In this document: in pieces, positions 1 through 9,570 of the stretch
How positions within the stretch are numbered: the stretch's first letter is position 1
Layout: each line of letters starts with the position of its first letter
NCBI RefSeq assembly: GCF_002355155.1
Contig: NZ_AP017369.1
Span: 3,286,001-3,350,000, forward strand
Origin: Corynebacterium suranareeae
GTDB lineage: Bacteria > Actinomycetota > Actinomycetes > Mycobacteriales > Mycobacteriaceae
Reading direction: 5' to 3'
DNA length: 64,000 nt
Position numbers and translations under genes: made by a program
The notes under the pieces: generated by a model
Database searches by the model: none
What the model saw: only the letters and a program-made list of their open reading frames with translations
What the model was told of the DNA's origin: nothing

Positions 1-453
1 GAACTCAGTTGCCGGGCAGTCGCGGTGCATGCTGACAAGCTCACTGGTCATCTTCGACAGACCCTCGTTGCGCGAATCGTCATACGTCATCTCATTTTGT
101 GAGTTGATGTTGCGGAACTGCGCGGTGTACGGCAGCGTCCACACCTTGACGTCGTCAGCAGAATAGCGCTCCTGCAGTGGCTGCGTGATGGTCAACATGA
201 ACGACAACGGATTGGCAGTTGGGTTGATCGGATCATCATTAGCAGCCGATTCCCACGTGCCCGGCGCGGACAGGAACTCAACGTCCGGGCACCAATCAGG
301 TTGAGCTGGTGGCTCCGTTGTTTCAGTTCCGGTTGGTTCGCCTGGTTTACCAATGAAATCGGAATCATCGGATGTGTTCACATACTGCACCACGCCCACG
401 CCAATTAAGACGAGGACAATAAGTACAGCAATAACGGTGATGGTTTTCCTCAT
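1..453 (-). CDS. Cutinase-family (Culp6/Rv3802c-like) envelope protein, N-terminal part
   Basis: The gene starts with an ATG at 453-451, three bases after the stop of the upstream lipoprotein gene, and runs off the left edge, so only about 150 residues are visible. They start with a short basic N-terminus and one hydrophobic segment (about residues 4-24, a signal anchor). An acidic, threonine/proline-rich linker follows, then a segment beginning around the Trp-Cys-Pro of the mature domain. In mycolate actinobacteria the gene next to fadD32/pks13 and the mycolyltransferases encodes the Rv3802c (Culp6) cutinase-like phospholipase/thioesterase, essential for envelope lipid homeostasis. Position and topology fit that family. 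The catalytic serine region lies outside the window, so the assignment is inferred from context. Confidence 0.72.
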   Translation of the reverse strand, partial: MRKTITVIAVLIVLVLIGVGVVQYVNTSDDSDFIGKPGEPTGTETTEPPAQPDWCPDVEFLSAPGTWESAANDDPINPTANPLSFMLTITQPLQERYSADDVKVWTLPYTAQFRNINSQNEMTYDDSRNEGLSKMTSELVSMHRDCPATEF

Positions 454-456
454 CGG

Positions 457-957
457 TTAACAATACGTCCGATCTGCCGATTCCTTCAGCAGCGTAGAAA
501 TCTCCGCTGCCTGTTCTTCCTGCACGCTGGTGCGTCCCTGCACGATAAGTTGGCCCGCAACTGCATCAACGGTGACATTTTCGTCCTTGTTTTCAGAATT
601 GCAATAATTCTGCGCGGTTGCGATCAGCTGATCTTCCACACCAGAGACGTCAATGTTTTTATCTGTTAGCTCATCCAGGAACGCTTGTGCCTCCGCGCTG
701 CGTTCCACCGTCGCCTCGGGCAGGCCGTCGATTTCCTCGGCTGCGCCGTCCCGGGCTGTGCTTCCATTGCTTTGCGACGCCTGACCGCTTCGTTCCGACG
801 TCCTTTCGGTACTGCTAGACCCGGAGGATTGCTCCTCAGTGGGCACTGTGCCGGTGGCATTACCGGTGGTGTCGTCACCTTCCACAGTGACGCCACCGCA
901 TGCGGCAAGACTGACACTCAGCAGTGCAGCTGCAAGGGTTGCTAGGATGCGCTTCAC
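457..957 (-). CDS. Small secreted lipoprotein of the mycolyltransferase operon
   Basis: A 166-residue protein that starts with GTG two bases after the stop of cop1 and ends three bases before the next gene, so the three genes are almost certainly co-transcribed. The N-terminus is a lipoprotein signal peptide with lipobox LAAC and the acylated cysteine at residue 20. A Ser/Thr/Glu-rich linker follows (about residues 25-70), and then a compact domain with two further cysteines near the end (Tyr-Cys-Asn and the C-terminal Tyr-Cys) that could pair. I do not recognise the domain. The corresponding gene in C. glutamicum is described only as a secreted protein. The operon suggests an envelope role next to mycolate transfer, but no enzymatic motif is visible. 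Confidence 0.82.
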   Translation of the reverse strand: MKRILATLAAALLSVSLAACGGVTVEGDDTTGNATGTVPTEEQSSGSSSTERTSERSGQASQSNGSTARDGAAEEIDGLPEATVERSAEAQAFLDELTDKNIDVSGVEDQLIATAQNYCNSENKDENVTVDAVAGQLIVQGRTSVQEEQAAEISTLLKESADRTYC

Positions 958-959
958 TA

Positions 960-2927
960 TTAGCGAGACTCCTCAATTCGGCCGTTGACCTGACGGATGG
1001 TGCCGTGCTCAAAATCAATGGTTTGTCCGCCAGCGGTGATTGCTGACTGATCAGAGGTTGGGAAACCGTATTCGCCCTGCTCCCAGCCCTTAGCGCCCCA
1101 CGCGTTAAAGATATCGCCGTGCAGAATCACGTGCGCGCCGGTGTTTGCAGACCAGTAAACGTTGCCCTTTTCAAATTCCTGGAAAGCGCCACCGTTGATC
1201 AGCTTCTCGTTGCCGGTTGGGAAACCAAGCTTTTCGAAGATGCCCTCTTCTGCATACTTCTTGGAGATCTCTCCACGCACCCAGTAGGACTGGTTGTTGG
1301 ACGTGCGGAAGACGTAACCGCCCTGGAACTGCTGGCGCAGGCCACCGTTGTACTCAAGTGCTGCACCAGTTGGGTAGCCCAAGCTGCCCTTCTCATAATC
1401 CTGGGTGCCCCATGCGGCGATCATATCGCCAGGGATTTCCCATGGGCCGGTCTGTGCGGTCCAGTAGATGGAGCCATGCTCAAAGGTGACGTAGCGACCA
1501 TTTCCATCTGGAGTGGTCAGCTCATTAGAGGTTGGGAAGCCCAGCCAAGAATCAGGTCCACCGAGCTCAGAGTAACGAGCATTGATGCGTCCAACCAGGC
1601 CATGTGCACCGGTGTTTGCGGACCAGTATGCGCGACCGTTAGCAAAGTCCTGGGCCTTGCCAGATGCAGCATCGTACTCGTTGGTCAAGCAGGTGCCCAT
1701 GAAACCAGAAGCAACGGCCTCGGCAATAGCTCCAACAGGTGCGCACTCGGTACCGCGATCCTCGGTAGTCATGCCAAGTGCATTAGCGATGTGAGGGAAC
1801 GCCTGAGTCATCTCAAATTGCCAGTACTCCCATGAGTGCACACCAGATGGGCGGAAGCTGGAAATAACATCCACGCCAGCCTGACCCGCGGCGTTAACGA
1901 AGGTCTGGGAGGTCATACGGGAGATAACTTCCAGGCCAACACCTGCCGCATTAGCAGGCCCAATGGCTACAGAACCCTCTTTACCGAAGTCGTCTGCACC
2001 GTTACCGGCAGAAACATAAATGGTCTTGCCCTTGAGCTTGGCCACGTTCGACTTTGGATCATTTTCTTTCCAACGCTCAGAACCTGCAGGTCCCCACATA
2101 GCGTTGACATCATATCCGCCTGCATCCGCTAGCGCTGCAGAAATAGCAATTGGCATACCAGTGGAGGTGGTGTCCAAGTAGCCGGAGAAGGAACCAACGA
2201 ACTTGAACATGTCTGGGTAGTGGGAAGCAATGTTAGCTGCCGCGGTACCACCCATGGAGATACCAGTGATCGCACGGTCGGTGTTGGAGCGGAAGCCCTT
2301 ATCCAGAATCGGTGCGAGTTCCTGGGTGAGGAAAGTCTCCCACTTGTAGTTCTTGCCGTTGTTTGGCTCATTCCAGTCAGAGTAGAAGGAGCTTTCACCA
2401 CCAACAGGAAGCACGACAATTGCGTTCTTATCCGCGTAGTACTGCTCAATGTTGGTCTCAATGGTCCAGCCGCTCTGCTGTTCAATTGCACGCAGACCAT
2501 CGAGGGCCCAAATTTCAGGGAACTCACGATCAGGTGATGAATACCAATCACGTGGAAGCAGCAACTGCACCTTGATTGGGCTTTCAGGCATAGCAGCAGA
2601 CTGGATGGTCAAAGTGACATGCTTGGAGGTTGACCACTCCGCGCTGATCACGCGCACGCCCTCAGGCAGGCCAGCGATCTCTGGGTAGGTGATTTCACCT
2701 GCAGGAATTTCTTCAACGCGTGGCTTCAGGTAATCAGTCAGGCCATCGGTGATTCCACCAATAACAGCGTCTGAGGAGAGGTTGCTGGACTGAGCCATCG
2801 CCGCTGGTGCGGCCAGGGACATGCTCAACGCGAGTGCGGTTGGAACAGCGCCAGCTGCAATCCAGAGGGAACGGCGCCTGGACTTAGATGTGGCCTTGGC
2901 CTTGGTGGAACGTGCGGTGTCGCGCAT
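960..2927 (-). CDS. cop1: Corynomycolyltransferase PS1 with LGFP repeats
   Basis: A 655-residue exported protein. A long basic signal peptide (about residues 1-45, ending Ala-Met-Ala-Gln) precedes an antigen-85-type alpha/beta-hydrolase domain. The nucleophile elbow Gly-Ile-Ser-Met-Gly-Gly puts the catalytic serine near residue 224, and conserved blocks (Trp-Ala-Leu-Asp-Gly-Leu-Arg, Ser-Phe-Tyr-Ser-Asp-Trp) are present. The C-terminal third (about residues 430-655) holds four LGFP-type repeats with cores [24 protein letters not shown] and YGFPTSDQ, thought to bind cell wall. The enzyme moves corynomycolate between trehalose mycolates and onto arabinogalactan. Length and architecture match PS1/Cop1 (Csp1) of C. 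glutamicum. It heads a minus-strand operon with the lipoprotein and cutinase-like genes. Confidence 0.96.
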   Translation of the reverse strand: MRDTARSTKAKATSKSRRRSLWIAAGAVPTALALSMSLAAPAAMAQSSNLSSDAVIGGITDGLTDYLKPRVEEIPAGEITYPEIAGLPEGVRVISAEWSTSKHVTLTIQSAAMPESPIKVQLLLPRDWYSSPDREFPEIWALDGLRAIEQQSGWTIETNIEQYYADKNAIVVLPVGGESSFYSDWNEPNNGKNYKWETFLTQELAPILDKGFRSNTDRAITGISMGGTAAANIASHYPDMFKFVGSFSGYLDTTSTGMPIAISAALADAGGYDVNAMWGPAGSERWKENDPKSNVAKLKGKTIYVSAGNGADDFGKEGSVAIGPANAAGVGLEVISRMTSQTFVNAAGQAGVDVISSFRPSGVHSWEYWQFEMTQAFPHIANALGMTTEDRGTECAPVGAIAEAVASGFMGTCLTNEYDAASGKAQDFANGRAYWSANTGAHGLVGRINARYSELGGPDSWLGFPTSNELTTPDGNGRYVTFEHGSIYWTAQTGPWEIPGDMIAAWGTQDYEKGSLGYPTGAALEYNGGLRQQFQGGYVFRTSNNQSYWVRGEISKKYAEEGIFEKLGFPTGNEKLINGGAFQEFEKGNVYWSANTGAHVILHGDIFNAWGAKGWEQGEYGFPTSDQSAITAGGQTIDFEHGTIRQVNGRIEESR

Positions 2928-3375
2928 GAAGTTTTCCTTCTCATTTGTTTTTTGGATACTGCAACATAGCCCGGCAATGAGTTAGGTTCGTCCCGAAAGT
3001 TCCCCGCTTCCGGCCCGACAAACACACGTGTGGGCTATGCCTTGAGAGTCTTCAGTTCTTTTCAGTCTGTCGTGATCTTAGATCAGAAAGTTACACATGT
3101 GGGTGTGCAATTCCCTTAATACAGGTCACAACTTCAGATTGCCCTCAATCTTAAGTTCAACTTTAGACTTTTTTCAATGCCACGCCGAAGTTTTTACATA
3201 GTTCCGTAAATAGCGCTTGCATCTTGCTGATACAAAAAGAGCGTTCGGGCGACATGTTTACTTAATTCGATTTTCACCCCCATTTTGGCTCAAATAGTAT
3301 CCCCATTACGATTCTTAAATAGCACTTTTAGGGCTTTGTGGAGCCACATATTTTACTTTGATAGGAACACACTCA
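2928..3375. promoter_or_regulatory. Divergent intergenic region cop1 / GntP-type permease
   Basis: A gene-free stretch of about 450 bases between divergent genes, so it must hold both promoters. Two near-identical words, ACACGTGTGGG (3024-3034) and ACACATGTGGG (3093-3103), lie on the cop1 side. The first is part of the perfect palindrome CACACGTGTG (3023-3032). A GGTCACAACTT word lies near 3122-3132. The permease has the ribosome-binding site ATAGGAA at 3361-3367. I could not assign convincing -35/-10 hexamers and see no gene here. Confidence 0.5.
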
Positions 3376-4719
3376 ATGGACATCCTCCATCTCTTATGGG
3401 TGGTGTTAGGCATCGGCCTCATGCTGCTGCTCAACATCAAATGGAAAATCAACGCCATGCTGGCATTGCTGCTCGCAGCTTTGCTCATCGGCGTACTCGA
3501 GGGCTTCCCACTCATGGATATCCTCGACACCATTCAGACCGGGTTCGGATCCACCCTTGGTTCGCTGGCCATCATCGTCGTTTTCGGCGCGGTCATCGGC
3601 AAATTACTCGTGGATTCAGGTGCAGCCTCCCAGATTGCAGATACTTTGATCCGCAAAATGGGCGTGGGCAAAGTCAAAATTGCCATGGTTATCGCCGGAA
3701 CTGTTTTCGGTTTGGCCATGTTCTACGAGGTGGCCTTCATTATCCTCGCACCACTCATCATTGCGGTTGCTGTGGAAGCCAAAGTCCCGTTCATGAAGAT
3801 TGCGATCCCCGCAGTCGCAGCAACCACCACTGCTCACTCACTGTTCCCACCGCAGCCAGGACCTGTAGCGCTGGTTGATTCTTACGGCGCTGACATCGGA
3901 ATGGTCTACATTTTGGGCATTGTCGTTGCAGTGCCCACCATCGCGATCACAGGTTGGGTGCTGCCAAAGTTCCTTGGAAACCTCGACTATCCAGTGCCAA
4001 AATTGTTGCGCACTGAAGATCCCGTCCCAGAAGACGAGCGTCCATCGTTCGCTATTTCCATGTTCGTGCCCCTGATTCCGGCTATCCTCATGATCGCCGC
4101 AACCATCTTGAACATTTGGCTCAGTGAAGGCAGCCTCGCCCACTCCATCGTCAACTTCCTGGGCTCTTCGGTTGTTTCCGTATCCATCGCGATGATCGCT
4201 GCTTTCTACTTCTTCGCCATCCGCCCCAAACGAGGCATCGACTGGGCTATGGACAGCTTTGAAGGTGCGATCAAGTCCATCGCCATGGTTGTCCTTATCA
4301 TTGGTGCCGGTGGAGCTCTGAAACAGATCATCATTGATACAGGTATCGGCGACTACATCGGCAGCCTCATGAGCGCCACCTCCCTATCTCCGTATCTGAT
4401 GGCGTGGTTGATTACTGTCCTAATCCGTTTAGCCACTGGCCAAGGCGTGGTGTCTGCAATTACTGCCGCTGGCATTATTTCTGGCGCGCTGATGGATCCC
4501 ACCGGCACCCTTGTGGGCGTCAACCCAGCACTGCTCGTTTTAGCAACAGCGGCAGGCTCCAACACCCTCACCCACGTCAACGACGCCTCATTCTGGCTGT
4601 TCAAGGGCTATTTCGACCTCTCTGTCAAAGACACCCTCAAGACATGGGGCCTCCTCCAGCTCTGCAACTCACTTGTAGGCCTTGGCGTAGTCATGCTGCT
4701 TAGCATCTTTATTGGGTAA
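3376..4719 (+). CDS. GntP-family gluconate/hydroxy-acid permease
   Basis: A 447-residue integral membrane protein with about 12 hydrophobic segments, nearly all of it membrane. The start is taken at ATG 3376, nine bases after ATAGGAA, rather than the TTG six codons upstream. The gluconate:H+ symporter (GntP) family is indicated by Phe-Pro-Pro-Gln-Pro-Gly-Pro in the middle and by the C-terminal block [16 protein letters not shown]. Family members import gluconate, D-serine, glycerate or related hydroxy acids, and the substrate cannot be read from sequence. It is paralogous to the permease at 47472-48863. It stands alone, with no sugar-acid kinase nearby, between the two mycolyltransferase genes, which is an unusual place for a carbon-source transporter. 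Confidence 0.86.
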   Translation: MDILHLLWVVLGIGLMLLLNIKWKINAMLALLLAALLIGVLEGFPLMDILDTIQTGFGSTLGSLAIIVVFGAVIGKLLVDSGAASQIADTLIRKMGVGKVKIAMVIAGTVFGLAMFYEVAFIILAPLIIAVAVEAKVPFMKIAIPAVAATTTAHSLFPPQPGPVALVDSYGADIGMVYILGIVVAVPTIAITGWVLPKFLGNLDYPVPKLLRTEDPVPEDERPSFAISMFVPLIPAILMIAATILNIWLSEGSLAHSIVNFLGSSVVSVSIAMIAAFYFFAIRPKRGIDWAMDSFEGAIKSIAMVVLIIGAGGALKQIIIDTGIGDYIGSLMSATSLSPYLMAWLITVLIRLATGQGVVSAITAAGIISGALMDPTGTLVGVNPALLVLATAAGSNTLTHVNDASFWLFKGYFDLSVKDTLKTWGLLQLCNSLVGLGVVMLLSIFIG

Positions 4720-4856
4720 GGTACAGCGCCCACCACTTTTGGTTGTGGATAGTTTCGCTGTAAGCAAGGCCGTTCTGTGGATAACTTCGTAGCCCCTTGT
4801 TTTCTCTGTTAGCCTGCGGTTATCTGGGTTGCAATAGCAATCAGAAGGGGGCGGCG

Positions 4857-6242
4857 GTGAAAGAAATTGAAGCGATCATGCAGCGCATGGATGTTCTTAT
4901 CGCTGACCCCTCTGATGGGGCGTTCAAAGAAGTCCTGCCGTTTGCCGAACTGCTTGAAAAGCTACAAAACAAAAAAGCGCTTTTCGACGCCGCCCTCGCC
5001 AAATCCGCCGAGCTCTCAGATGCCGGACGCATCATCGGAAAAACATCCCATATTGATGCCTTGGCGTATCTTCTAGATATCTCCAAGGCGGAAGCATTCA
5101 GACGAGCACAAAGGGCGGAAGAACACTACGGAAATCCCAGCCCCGAGCTGTCTGAAGAAGACCTTGCCAAAGAAACTCCCGCTGAAAAAGAGGCACGGGA
5201 GCAAAAAGAACGCCAAGACAAGATCAAGCAGGCTGAAGCAAACAAGCTTGCCCTCGATCATGGGATCTCTGCCGAAAAGCAAGACACCATCCGGTATGAA
5301 CTGGAAAAACTCAACAACAACACGTCCTTGTCCAGAGCAACCTTGCGTAAACTCGCGATGAAAGAAGCCACAAACCGCTCCTTGGAAGATCTCCGAAACT
5401 GGACTCGTAACAAAGTCACCCGGATCAATCCCACTGCTAAAGATCCATTAGCGGCAGTAAAGAAACGTTCTTTAAGTATTGGACGCCAAGACCATGACGG
5501 CGGAGCTAGAGCATCACTGTATTTAGATCCCAAAGGTTTAGCGCTTTTGAAATCACTCATGTCCAAAGCTAAACCGGGGCATTTGCTTGAAGATGTACTC
5601 GACGACCCAGGCAAAGAAGACAAACGTACAAAACAGCAACGCCAATACGATGCCTTCGCTGATATTCTCCACCGAGCACACAGTGGCTTGCTTCCCGGCA
5701 GAGCTGGAGTGGGCACCATCGTGGTGTCTTTGTCTGCAAAGGATGTAGCCAACCTTGAAAGCGCGGGACCAGACCGCCGCTACCCCACCAGCACCGGCGT
5801 CAAACTAACTCCTTTGGAAATCCTGCGACTGGGAGCAGCAAAATATGATTTCGCCGCAGTCTTAGATTCCGATTCCGGGCGTCCCCTTCACCTAGCGCGC
5901 ACCCAGCGCACCGCAACGCTATACCAACGCCTGGCACTTTTCGCCTCCGAGCTTGTCTGCACCCGCGAAGGCTGCGACTCCCCCTTTGATGAAAACGAAA
6001 TACACCACATCAGATCCTGGTTAGATGGTGGACCAACAGATATTGAAAACCTCACCAATATTTGCACCCACGATCACGGAGCCAACAACGATCAGCGCGA
6101 TGGCAAAGACAACATGGGCTATATGGATGTAGATCCCCAAACCGGTCGCGTTGGCTATCAACCCGCCAACCGACGAAGACCCATGCGTTTTAACGATTCC
6201 GCAGCAGCTACTGAATCAGGTGGAGCTCAAGCTAGGGTCTGA
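4857..6242 (+). CDS. DUF222/HNH endonuclease-domain protein (13E12 repeat family)
   Basis: A protein of about 461 residues. The GTG at 4857 is preferred over a TTG 20 codons upstream, because AGAAGGGGG (4842-4850) lies just before it. The long, charged, helical N-terminal part is of the DUF222 type. The C-terminal HNH nuclease motif includes Cys-Thr-Arg-Glu-Gly-Cys, then Glu-Ile-His-His-Ile-Arg-Ser-Trp-Leu-Asp-Gly-Gly and Asn-Leu-Thr-Asn-Ile-Cys, with His-Asp-His following. The cysteine pairs suggest a structural zinc. This family is present in many copies in mycobacteria and corynebacteria and is often linked to mobile or repeat (REP13E12) DNA. Its biological role is unproven. It is convergent with cmt2 and shares a terminator with it. 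Confidence 0.85.
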   Translation: MKEIEAIMQRMDVLIADPSDGAFKEVLPFAELLEKLQNKKALFDAALAKSAELSDAGRIIGKTSHIDALAYLLDISKAEAFRRAQRAEEHYGNPSPELSEEDLAKETPAEKEAREQKERQDKIKQAEANKLALDHGISAEKQDTIRYELEKLNNNTSLSRATLRKLAMKEATNRSLEDLRNWTRNKVTRINPTAKDPLAAVKKRSLSIGRQDHDGGARASLYLDPKGLALLKSLMSKAKPGHLLEDVLDDPGKEDKRTKQQRQYDAFADILHRAHSGLLPGRAGVGTIVVSLSAKDVANLESAGPDRRYPTSTGVKLTPLEILRLGAAKYDFAAVLDSDSGRPLHLARTQRTATLYQRLALFASELVCTREGCDSPFDENEIHHIRSWLDGGPTDIENLTNICTHDHGANNDQRDGKDNMGYMDVDPQTGRVGYQPANRRRPMRFNDSAAATESGGAQARV

Positions 6243-6255
6243 TCTGCTTGGTTTA

Positions 6256-6306
6256 TGCATGCTTGGTTGATGCATGCTTGGTTGATGCATGCTTGGTTGA
6301 TGCATG
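6256..6306. repeat. 15-bp tandem repeat downstream of the HNH gene
   Basis: Three perfect tandem copies of TGCATGCTTGGTTGA (6256-6270, 6271-6285, 6286-6300), followed by a partial fourth (TGCATG, 6301-6306). Each unit contains the palindrome TGCATGC/GCATGC. The array lies between the stop codon of the HNH gene and the terminator, so it would be transcribed as 3' untranslated RNA. Copy number is a likely strain-variable marker. Confidence 0.93.
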
Positions 6307-6308
6307 TG

Positions 6309-6343
6309 AAAACCCACTGCCTATGGGCGGGCAGTGGGTTTTT
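6309..6343. terminator. Bidirectional terminator between HNH gene and cmt2
   Basis: An inverted repeat with arms AAAACCCACTGC (6309-6320) and GCAGTGGGTTTTT (6331-6343) around a 10-base loop. It has T-runs on both strands, so it can end both convergent transcripts. Confidence 0.9.
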
Positions 6344-6355
6344 AAGTGCTGGTGT

Positions 6356-7381
6356 TTACCAGGCGTTCATGACGTTGAGAACGCGTCCCTGGGTCTTTTC
6401 CAACTGAGAGTTGAACTGACCCCATCCATGGATACCAAACGCTGGGTAGTCCGCGGTTGGGTTTAGACCTTGTAGTCGCGCCTTGGCCTCCCAGATTCTG
6501 GTGGAGGTCATAGCCACGAATTCCAGTACAGAACCAGTCAGGCGGTGGTCTACACGAGTTCCGTCGTCTTGAGGGCTCCACAGGCCGGAAGCTGCAGAGA
6601 TGTAGACGTCAGTGTTAGCCAATCCGCCCATGTTCCAGAAAGGATCGTTTTCAAAACGACGTGGGCTGATGATCGATCCATACATTGCGTTGACGTTGAA
6701 ACCACCGGTATCCAGCATTGCTAGACGCAGCAGAGTCTGCATGCCAGGTGCAGTGGTGTTCAAGTATCCGGACCAAGACATCGCCTGGCGGAACTGTCCT
6801 GGGTGCTTTGCAGCAAGGTTCAGTGCAGCAGTGCCACCCATGGATAGACCCGCGATGGAGTTGTTGTTTCGCGCAACACCGAAGTTTTGCTCAAGGTATG
6901 CAGGAAGTTCCTGAGTCAGGAAAGTCTCCCACATGTAGATAACAGGATCTGAGGAGGAAAGAGATGCCTGTGAGTTCCAGTCTGCGTAGAAGGAACCTGC
7001 GCCACCAACTGGCATCACCAGGGTGATGTTGTGTGGGGCGTAAAGGCGTGCCGCGTTGGTATCTACAAGCCAAGCATTGGAGTAGTCGGTAGCACGCATA
7101 CCGTCGAGCAGGTACAGACCAGCGTTGCCGCCGCGCTCTGCCGGTTGGATCTGAACAGGGATGTTGCGACCCATTGCTGCGGACCACACATCACAACGCT
7201 GAACCCAGTAACCCACACCATCCCAGTCACATGCACCGGTGTTGTCGGCGCGCAGCCAATCTCGGTTTGCTGCTTGTGCGGTTCCAGTTCCAACAACCAT
7301 GAGGGCTGCCGCGGTGGCGATGGCCACTACTAGGGCGACGAGCTTGCGGCTTGCCTCACCAGCTCGTGTAAATACGGACAT
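6356..7381 (-). CDS. cmt2: Corynomycolyltransferase (short form, no LGFP repeats)
   Basis: A 341-residue exported alpha/beta hydrolase of the antigen-85 family. A signal peptide of about 37 residues ends Ala-Gln-Ala-Ala. The nucleophile motif Gly-Leu-Ser-Met-Gly-Gly places the catalytic serine near residue 180. The mycolyltransferase blocks Leu-Leu-Asp-Gly-Met-Arg-Ala and Met-Pro-Val-Gly-Gly-Ala-Gly-Ser-Phe-Tyr-Ala-Asp-Trp are present, and His-Gly-Trp-Gly near the C-terminus supplies the catalytic histidine. Unlike PS1 it ends after the catalytic domain. It transfers corynomycolate from trehalose monomycolate to trehalose or arabinogalactan in the outer envelope. It lies downstream of aftB, as fbpA/fbpD do in mycobacteria. 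A 17-base motif shared with the amidase gene at 19346 lies upstream, at 7472-7488. Confidence 0.93.
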   Translation of the reverse strand: MSVFTRAGEASRKLVALVVAIATAAALMVVGTGTAQAANRDWLRADNTGACDWDGVGYWVQRCDVWSAAMGRNIPVQIQPAERGGNAGLYLLDGMRATDYSNAWLVDTNAARLYAPHNITLVMPVGGAGSFYADWNSQASLSSSDPVIYMWETFLTQELPAYLEQNFGVARNNNSIAGLSMGGTAALNLAAKHPGQFRQAMSWSGYLNTTAPGMQTLLRLAMLDTGGFNVNAMYGSIISPRRFENDPFWNMGGLANTDVYISAASGLWSPQDDGTRVDHRLTGSVLEFVAMTSTRIWEAKARLQGLNPTADYPAFGIHGWGQFNSQLEKTQGRVLNVMNAW

Positions 7382-7471
7382 AATTCTCCTCCGGCAAAAA
7401 TCAATATATCTCCATCGGCGGCGCGGACCGCTGATATCTCTAGATGCCTATCTTGTTTTTCCGACCACACG

Positions 7472-7488
7472 TTACCAAGTTGTGACAC
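7472..7488. promoter_or_regulatory. Shared 17-base motif upstream of cmt2 (possible response-regulator site)
   Basis: TTACCAAGTTGTGACAC occurs here, about 90 bases upstream of cmt2. It recurs with one mismatch at 19221-19237 before the PGRP amidase gene. On the other strand it reads GTCAC, six bases, GTAAC. That resembles the direct-repeat type of site described for MtrA in actinobacteria. The match to MtrA is from memory and untested. Confidence 0.4.
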
Positions 7489-7530
7489 TCTTGGGTAGTT
7501 ATCAAAGCCCAATGATTTGTGAATAAGTGT

Positions 7531-9570
7531 TTACTGAGAGCTATATAAGGGTTCTCCACGCGGTTCATCCAGGTTTATTTCCGCTGGCCAGGCAATAGTT
7601 TCTTGCCCTTCCTGGATTTCTGCTGGCATTGGATCAAATTCTTTTAAAAGATCTTCTGGATCATCAGAAATTTCCAACGTTCGTCCGGTAGTGAGTGCGT
7701 ATTTAATATTGTCCACAAACCTGTGATAGCTCATTGGCTCACGATAAGTTTGGAAAAGATGTATCAACTCTGGATGGCGCAATGCTTGGCGTGCCTGATA
7801 GGTCTTTTCTGGATCAATCCAACCAGGAGTATAAGCCAGTGGTGTTGCTGATTCTGCGACCTGCCATTCAAGGTCCATCAACTTATCGTGGCCAATTCTT
7901 CCTCCCTCGATGCGAGGTTGGCGGGCAGCCAATGGTGTTGCAAGCCCAATTAGGTCAGTGACCCGAACATTAAGTGGTGCGTTCATAGAGGTCATGCCAA
8001 GATTTACGTGGAAAATTGTTGGTGGAATATTGGCCAGGTCTCCAGCTTCAATACCTTCCACTCGGGGGGTAGTAATCCAGGAATAGGTATCAGGATCAGC
8101 AGTTGCCAAGATATTTAGCTGCTGGCCTGTTGGGAAGACCAGAGTTTGATCGCGCATTACTTCTGCGTAATCATTCATGGAATCTACAGTGAGGAAATCC
8201 TCAGCATATAGCGGTGGATGATCTTTGTCTCGGTTGGTGAAATCGATCCAAAAATCGCGCTCATCAACAACATGCTGTCCGGTGTTTTCCCACTGATGCC
8301 CCTGGACAAAAATTACCGTCGACCACACCCAGGTGGAAAATATGAGAGCGAGCGCCACAAAATCTTGCCAACCACGATCAATGAGATTCACCGGCACCAC
8401 GGAGACTGGCAATAAAATGGCAAACAATGGAAGCAGCAGCATGCGCCCGTGCATGAAGTCGCCACCAACGCGTATGACATAAAGGAAATGAACAAGTGCA
8501 CAGATCACAAGAAGTGTGATGGCCATACCAGGTGTGCGCAGCCCTAATCTGCCACGGGGAAGTACCAACTGCTTATCTGTCTTCCATACGGTTAATGCGC
8601 CTGCAGCCAACAGCAAGGCCAACCCAAGCCACAAATTGTAAGGGCCAGTGAAATCTTCGACGTATTCCCAGCCTGTTCCCCACACTGCATCTGAAGCTGA
8701 TTTAGCAACTGCGGTATGAGGGACCATAAGGCCGTAATAGCCCATGCGGAAGATTTGGTAGGCACCTGGAACTGGAATCGCTACGGCTAAAATTCCCAAA
8801 GCTACTTTCCATTTAGGTGCAGTAAGTAGGAGCAATACCCCAGTCAGGCCACCGTAGAGCGCAAGTTCTGGGCGCACCAACCAACTTAAACCAGACCAAA
8901 AGGCCAGGGCATACGTTAAAACACCTGTGCCCATCAGCTTATTCACCACTGACCCGGACGGCTTATTCTCAGCGGTCGCCCACAGCACTAACAGCAGCCA
9001 CTGAATGGAAATCCACATCAATGACAAACCCCACTCCAGGCCTGAAGTGGCGAAATCTCGGGCAGGCGAAAGACTGAAGTATCCAATCACACCAGCAGGC
9101 AGCAAGAAGACGATGCGTTTGCGATGCAGGTGCGCGGTGCCGAGCACACCGATGATTGATGCGGCGGTGGTAAACAGCAGCGCAAGCCAAAGAGCAATAT
9201 CTTCTAGCCGGTAGTCAGTAACTAAAGCAACAAGATATATGCAGTATTGCCACAGCGTGGAGGTGTTGGCTTCAACTCTTTCGCCAGCATTAAACACTGG
9301 CCCGTTTCCAGCGAGGAGATTGCGGACGGTTCGAAGGACAATCAGTCCGTCATCGCTGATCCATTTTCGGGTCCATCCAGCCCAGAATGCGAAAATTCCT
9401 GCTGTTAAAGCCGCTAGAAAGGTGGTAATCAGGGTGTAGTTTGGCCCCGATGAACTTCCAACATCGCTGTTAGAAGCATGTTCTTTTTCGGTTGCCTGAA
9501 GTGATGATTCGGTTTCTGAATCTGGCTGATTACCGGGCTCTATCTCCGGACGCTGTGGACTAAACGTCAT
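7531..9570 (-). CDS. aftB: Terminal beta-(1->2)-arabinofuranosyltransferase
   Basis: A protein of about 679 residues if ATG 9570 is used; a GTG six codons upstream (9588) is possible. The N-terminal half has about nine to ten hydrophobic segments and the C-terminal third is soluble, the layout of GT-C glycosyltransferases. After the first membrane helix comes Trp-Ile-Ser-Asp-Asp-Gly, whose adjacent aspartates (about residues 73-74) match the catalytic pair expected in the first periplasmic loop of AftB. The enzyme uses decaprenyl-phospho-arabinose to add the terminal beta-1,2 arabinose of arabinogalactan, the site where mycolates attach. Its place between ubiA and a mycolyltransferase is the conserved Rv3805c position. 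The start region lies inside a perfect inverted repeat (9571-9601). Confidence 0.9.
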   Translation of the reverse strand: MTFSPQRPEIEPGNQPDSETESSLQATEKEHASNSDVGSSSGPNYTLITTFLAALTAGIFAFWAGWTRKWISDDGLIVLRTVRNLLAGNGPVFNAGERVEANTSTLWQYCIYLVALVTDYRLEDIALWLALLFTTAASIIGVLGTAHLHRKRIVFLLPAGVIGYFSLSPARDFATSGLEWGLSLMWISIQWLLLVLWATAENKPSGSVVNKLMGTGVLTYALAFWSGLSWLVRPELALYGGLTGVLLLLTAPKWKVALGILAVAIPVPGAYQIFRMGYYGLMVPHTAVAKSASDAVWGTGWEYVEDFTGPYNLWLGLALLLAAGALTVWKTDKQLVLPRGRLGLRTPGMAITLLVICALVHFLYVIRVGGDFMHGRMLLLPLFAILLPVSVVPVNLIDRGWQDFVALALIFSTWVWSTVIFVQGHQWENTGQHVVDERDFWIDFTNRDKDHPPLYAEDFLTVDSMNDYAEVMRDQTLVFPTGQQLNILATADPDTYSWITTPRVEGIEAGDLANIPPTIFHVNLGMTSMNAPLNVRVTDLIGLATPLAARQPRIEGGRIGHDKLMDLEWQVAESATPLAYTPGWIDPEKTYQARQALRHPELIHLFQTYREPMSYHRFVDNIKYALTTGRTLEISDDPEDLLKEFDPMPAEIQEGQETIAWPAEINLDEPRGEPLYSSQ

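Noticed and set aside
1119..1835. Long open frame opposite cop1, and similar long frames opposite other genes
   Set aside because: These are shadows of strongly biased coding sequence. They have no ribosome-binding sites or family resemblance.
6256..6306. CRISPR-like repeat array
   Set aside because: The units are directly adjacent with no spacers, and no cas genes are nearby.
6248..6466. Reading frame through the 15-bp tandem repeats
   Set aside because: Repeated residues come only from the tandem array, and the frame crosses the terminator and the 3' end of cmt2 on the opposite strand.
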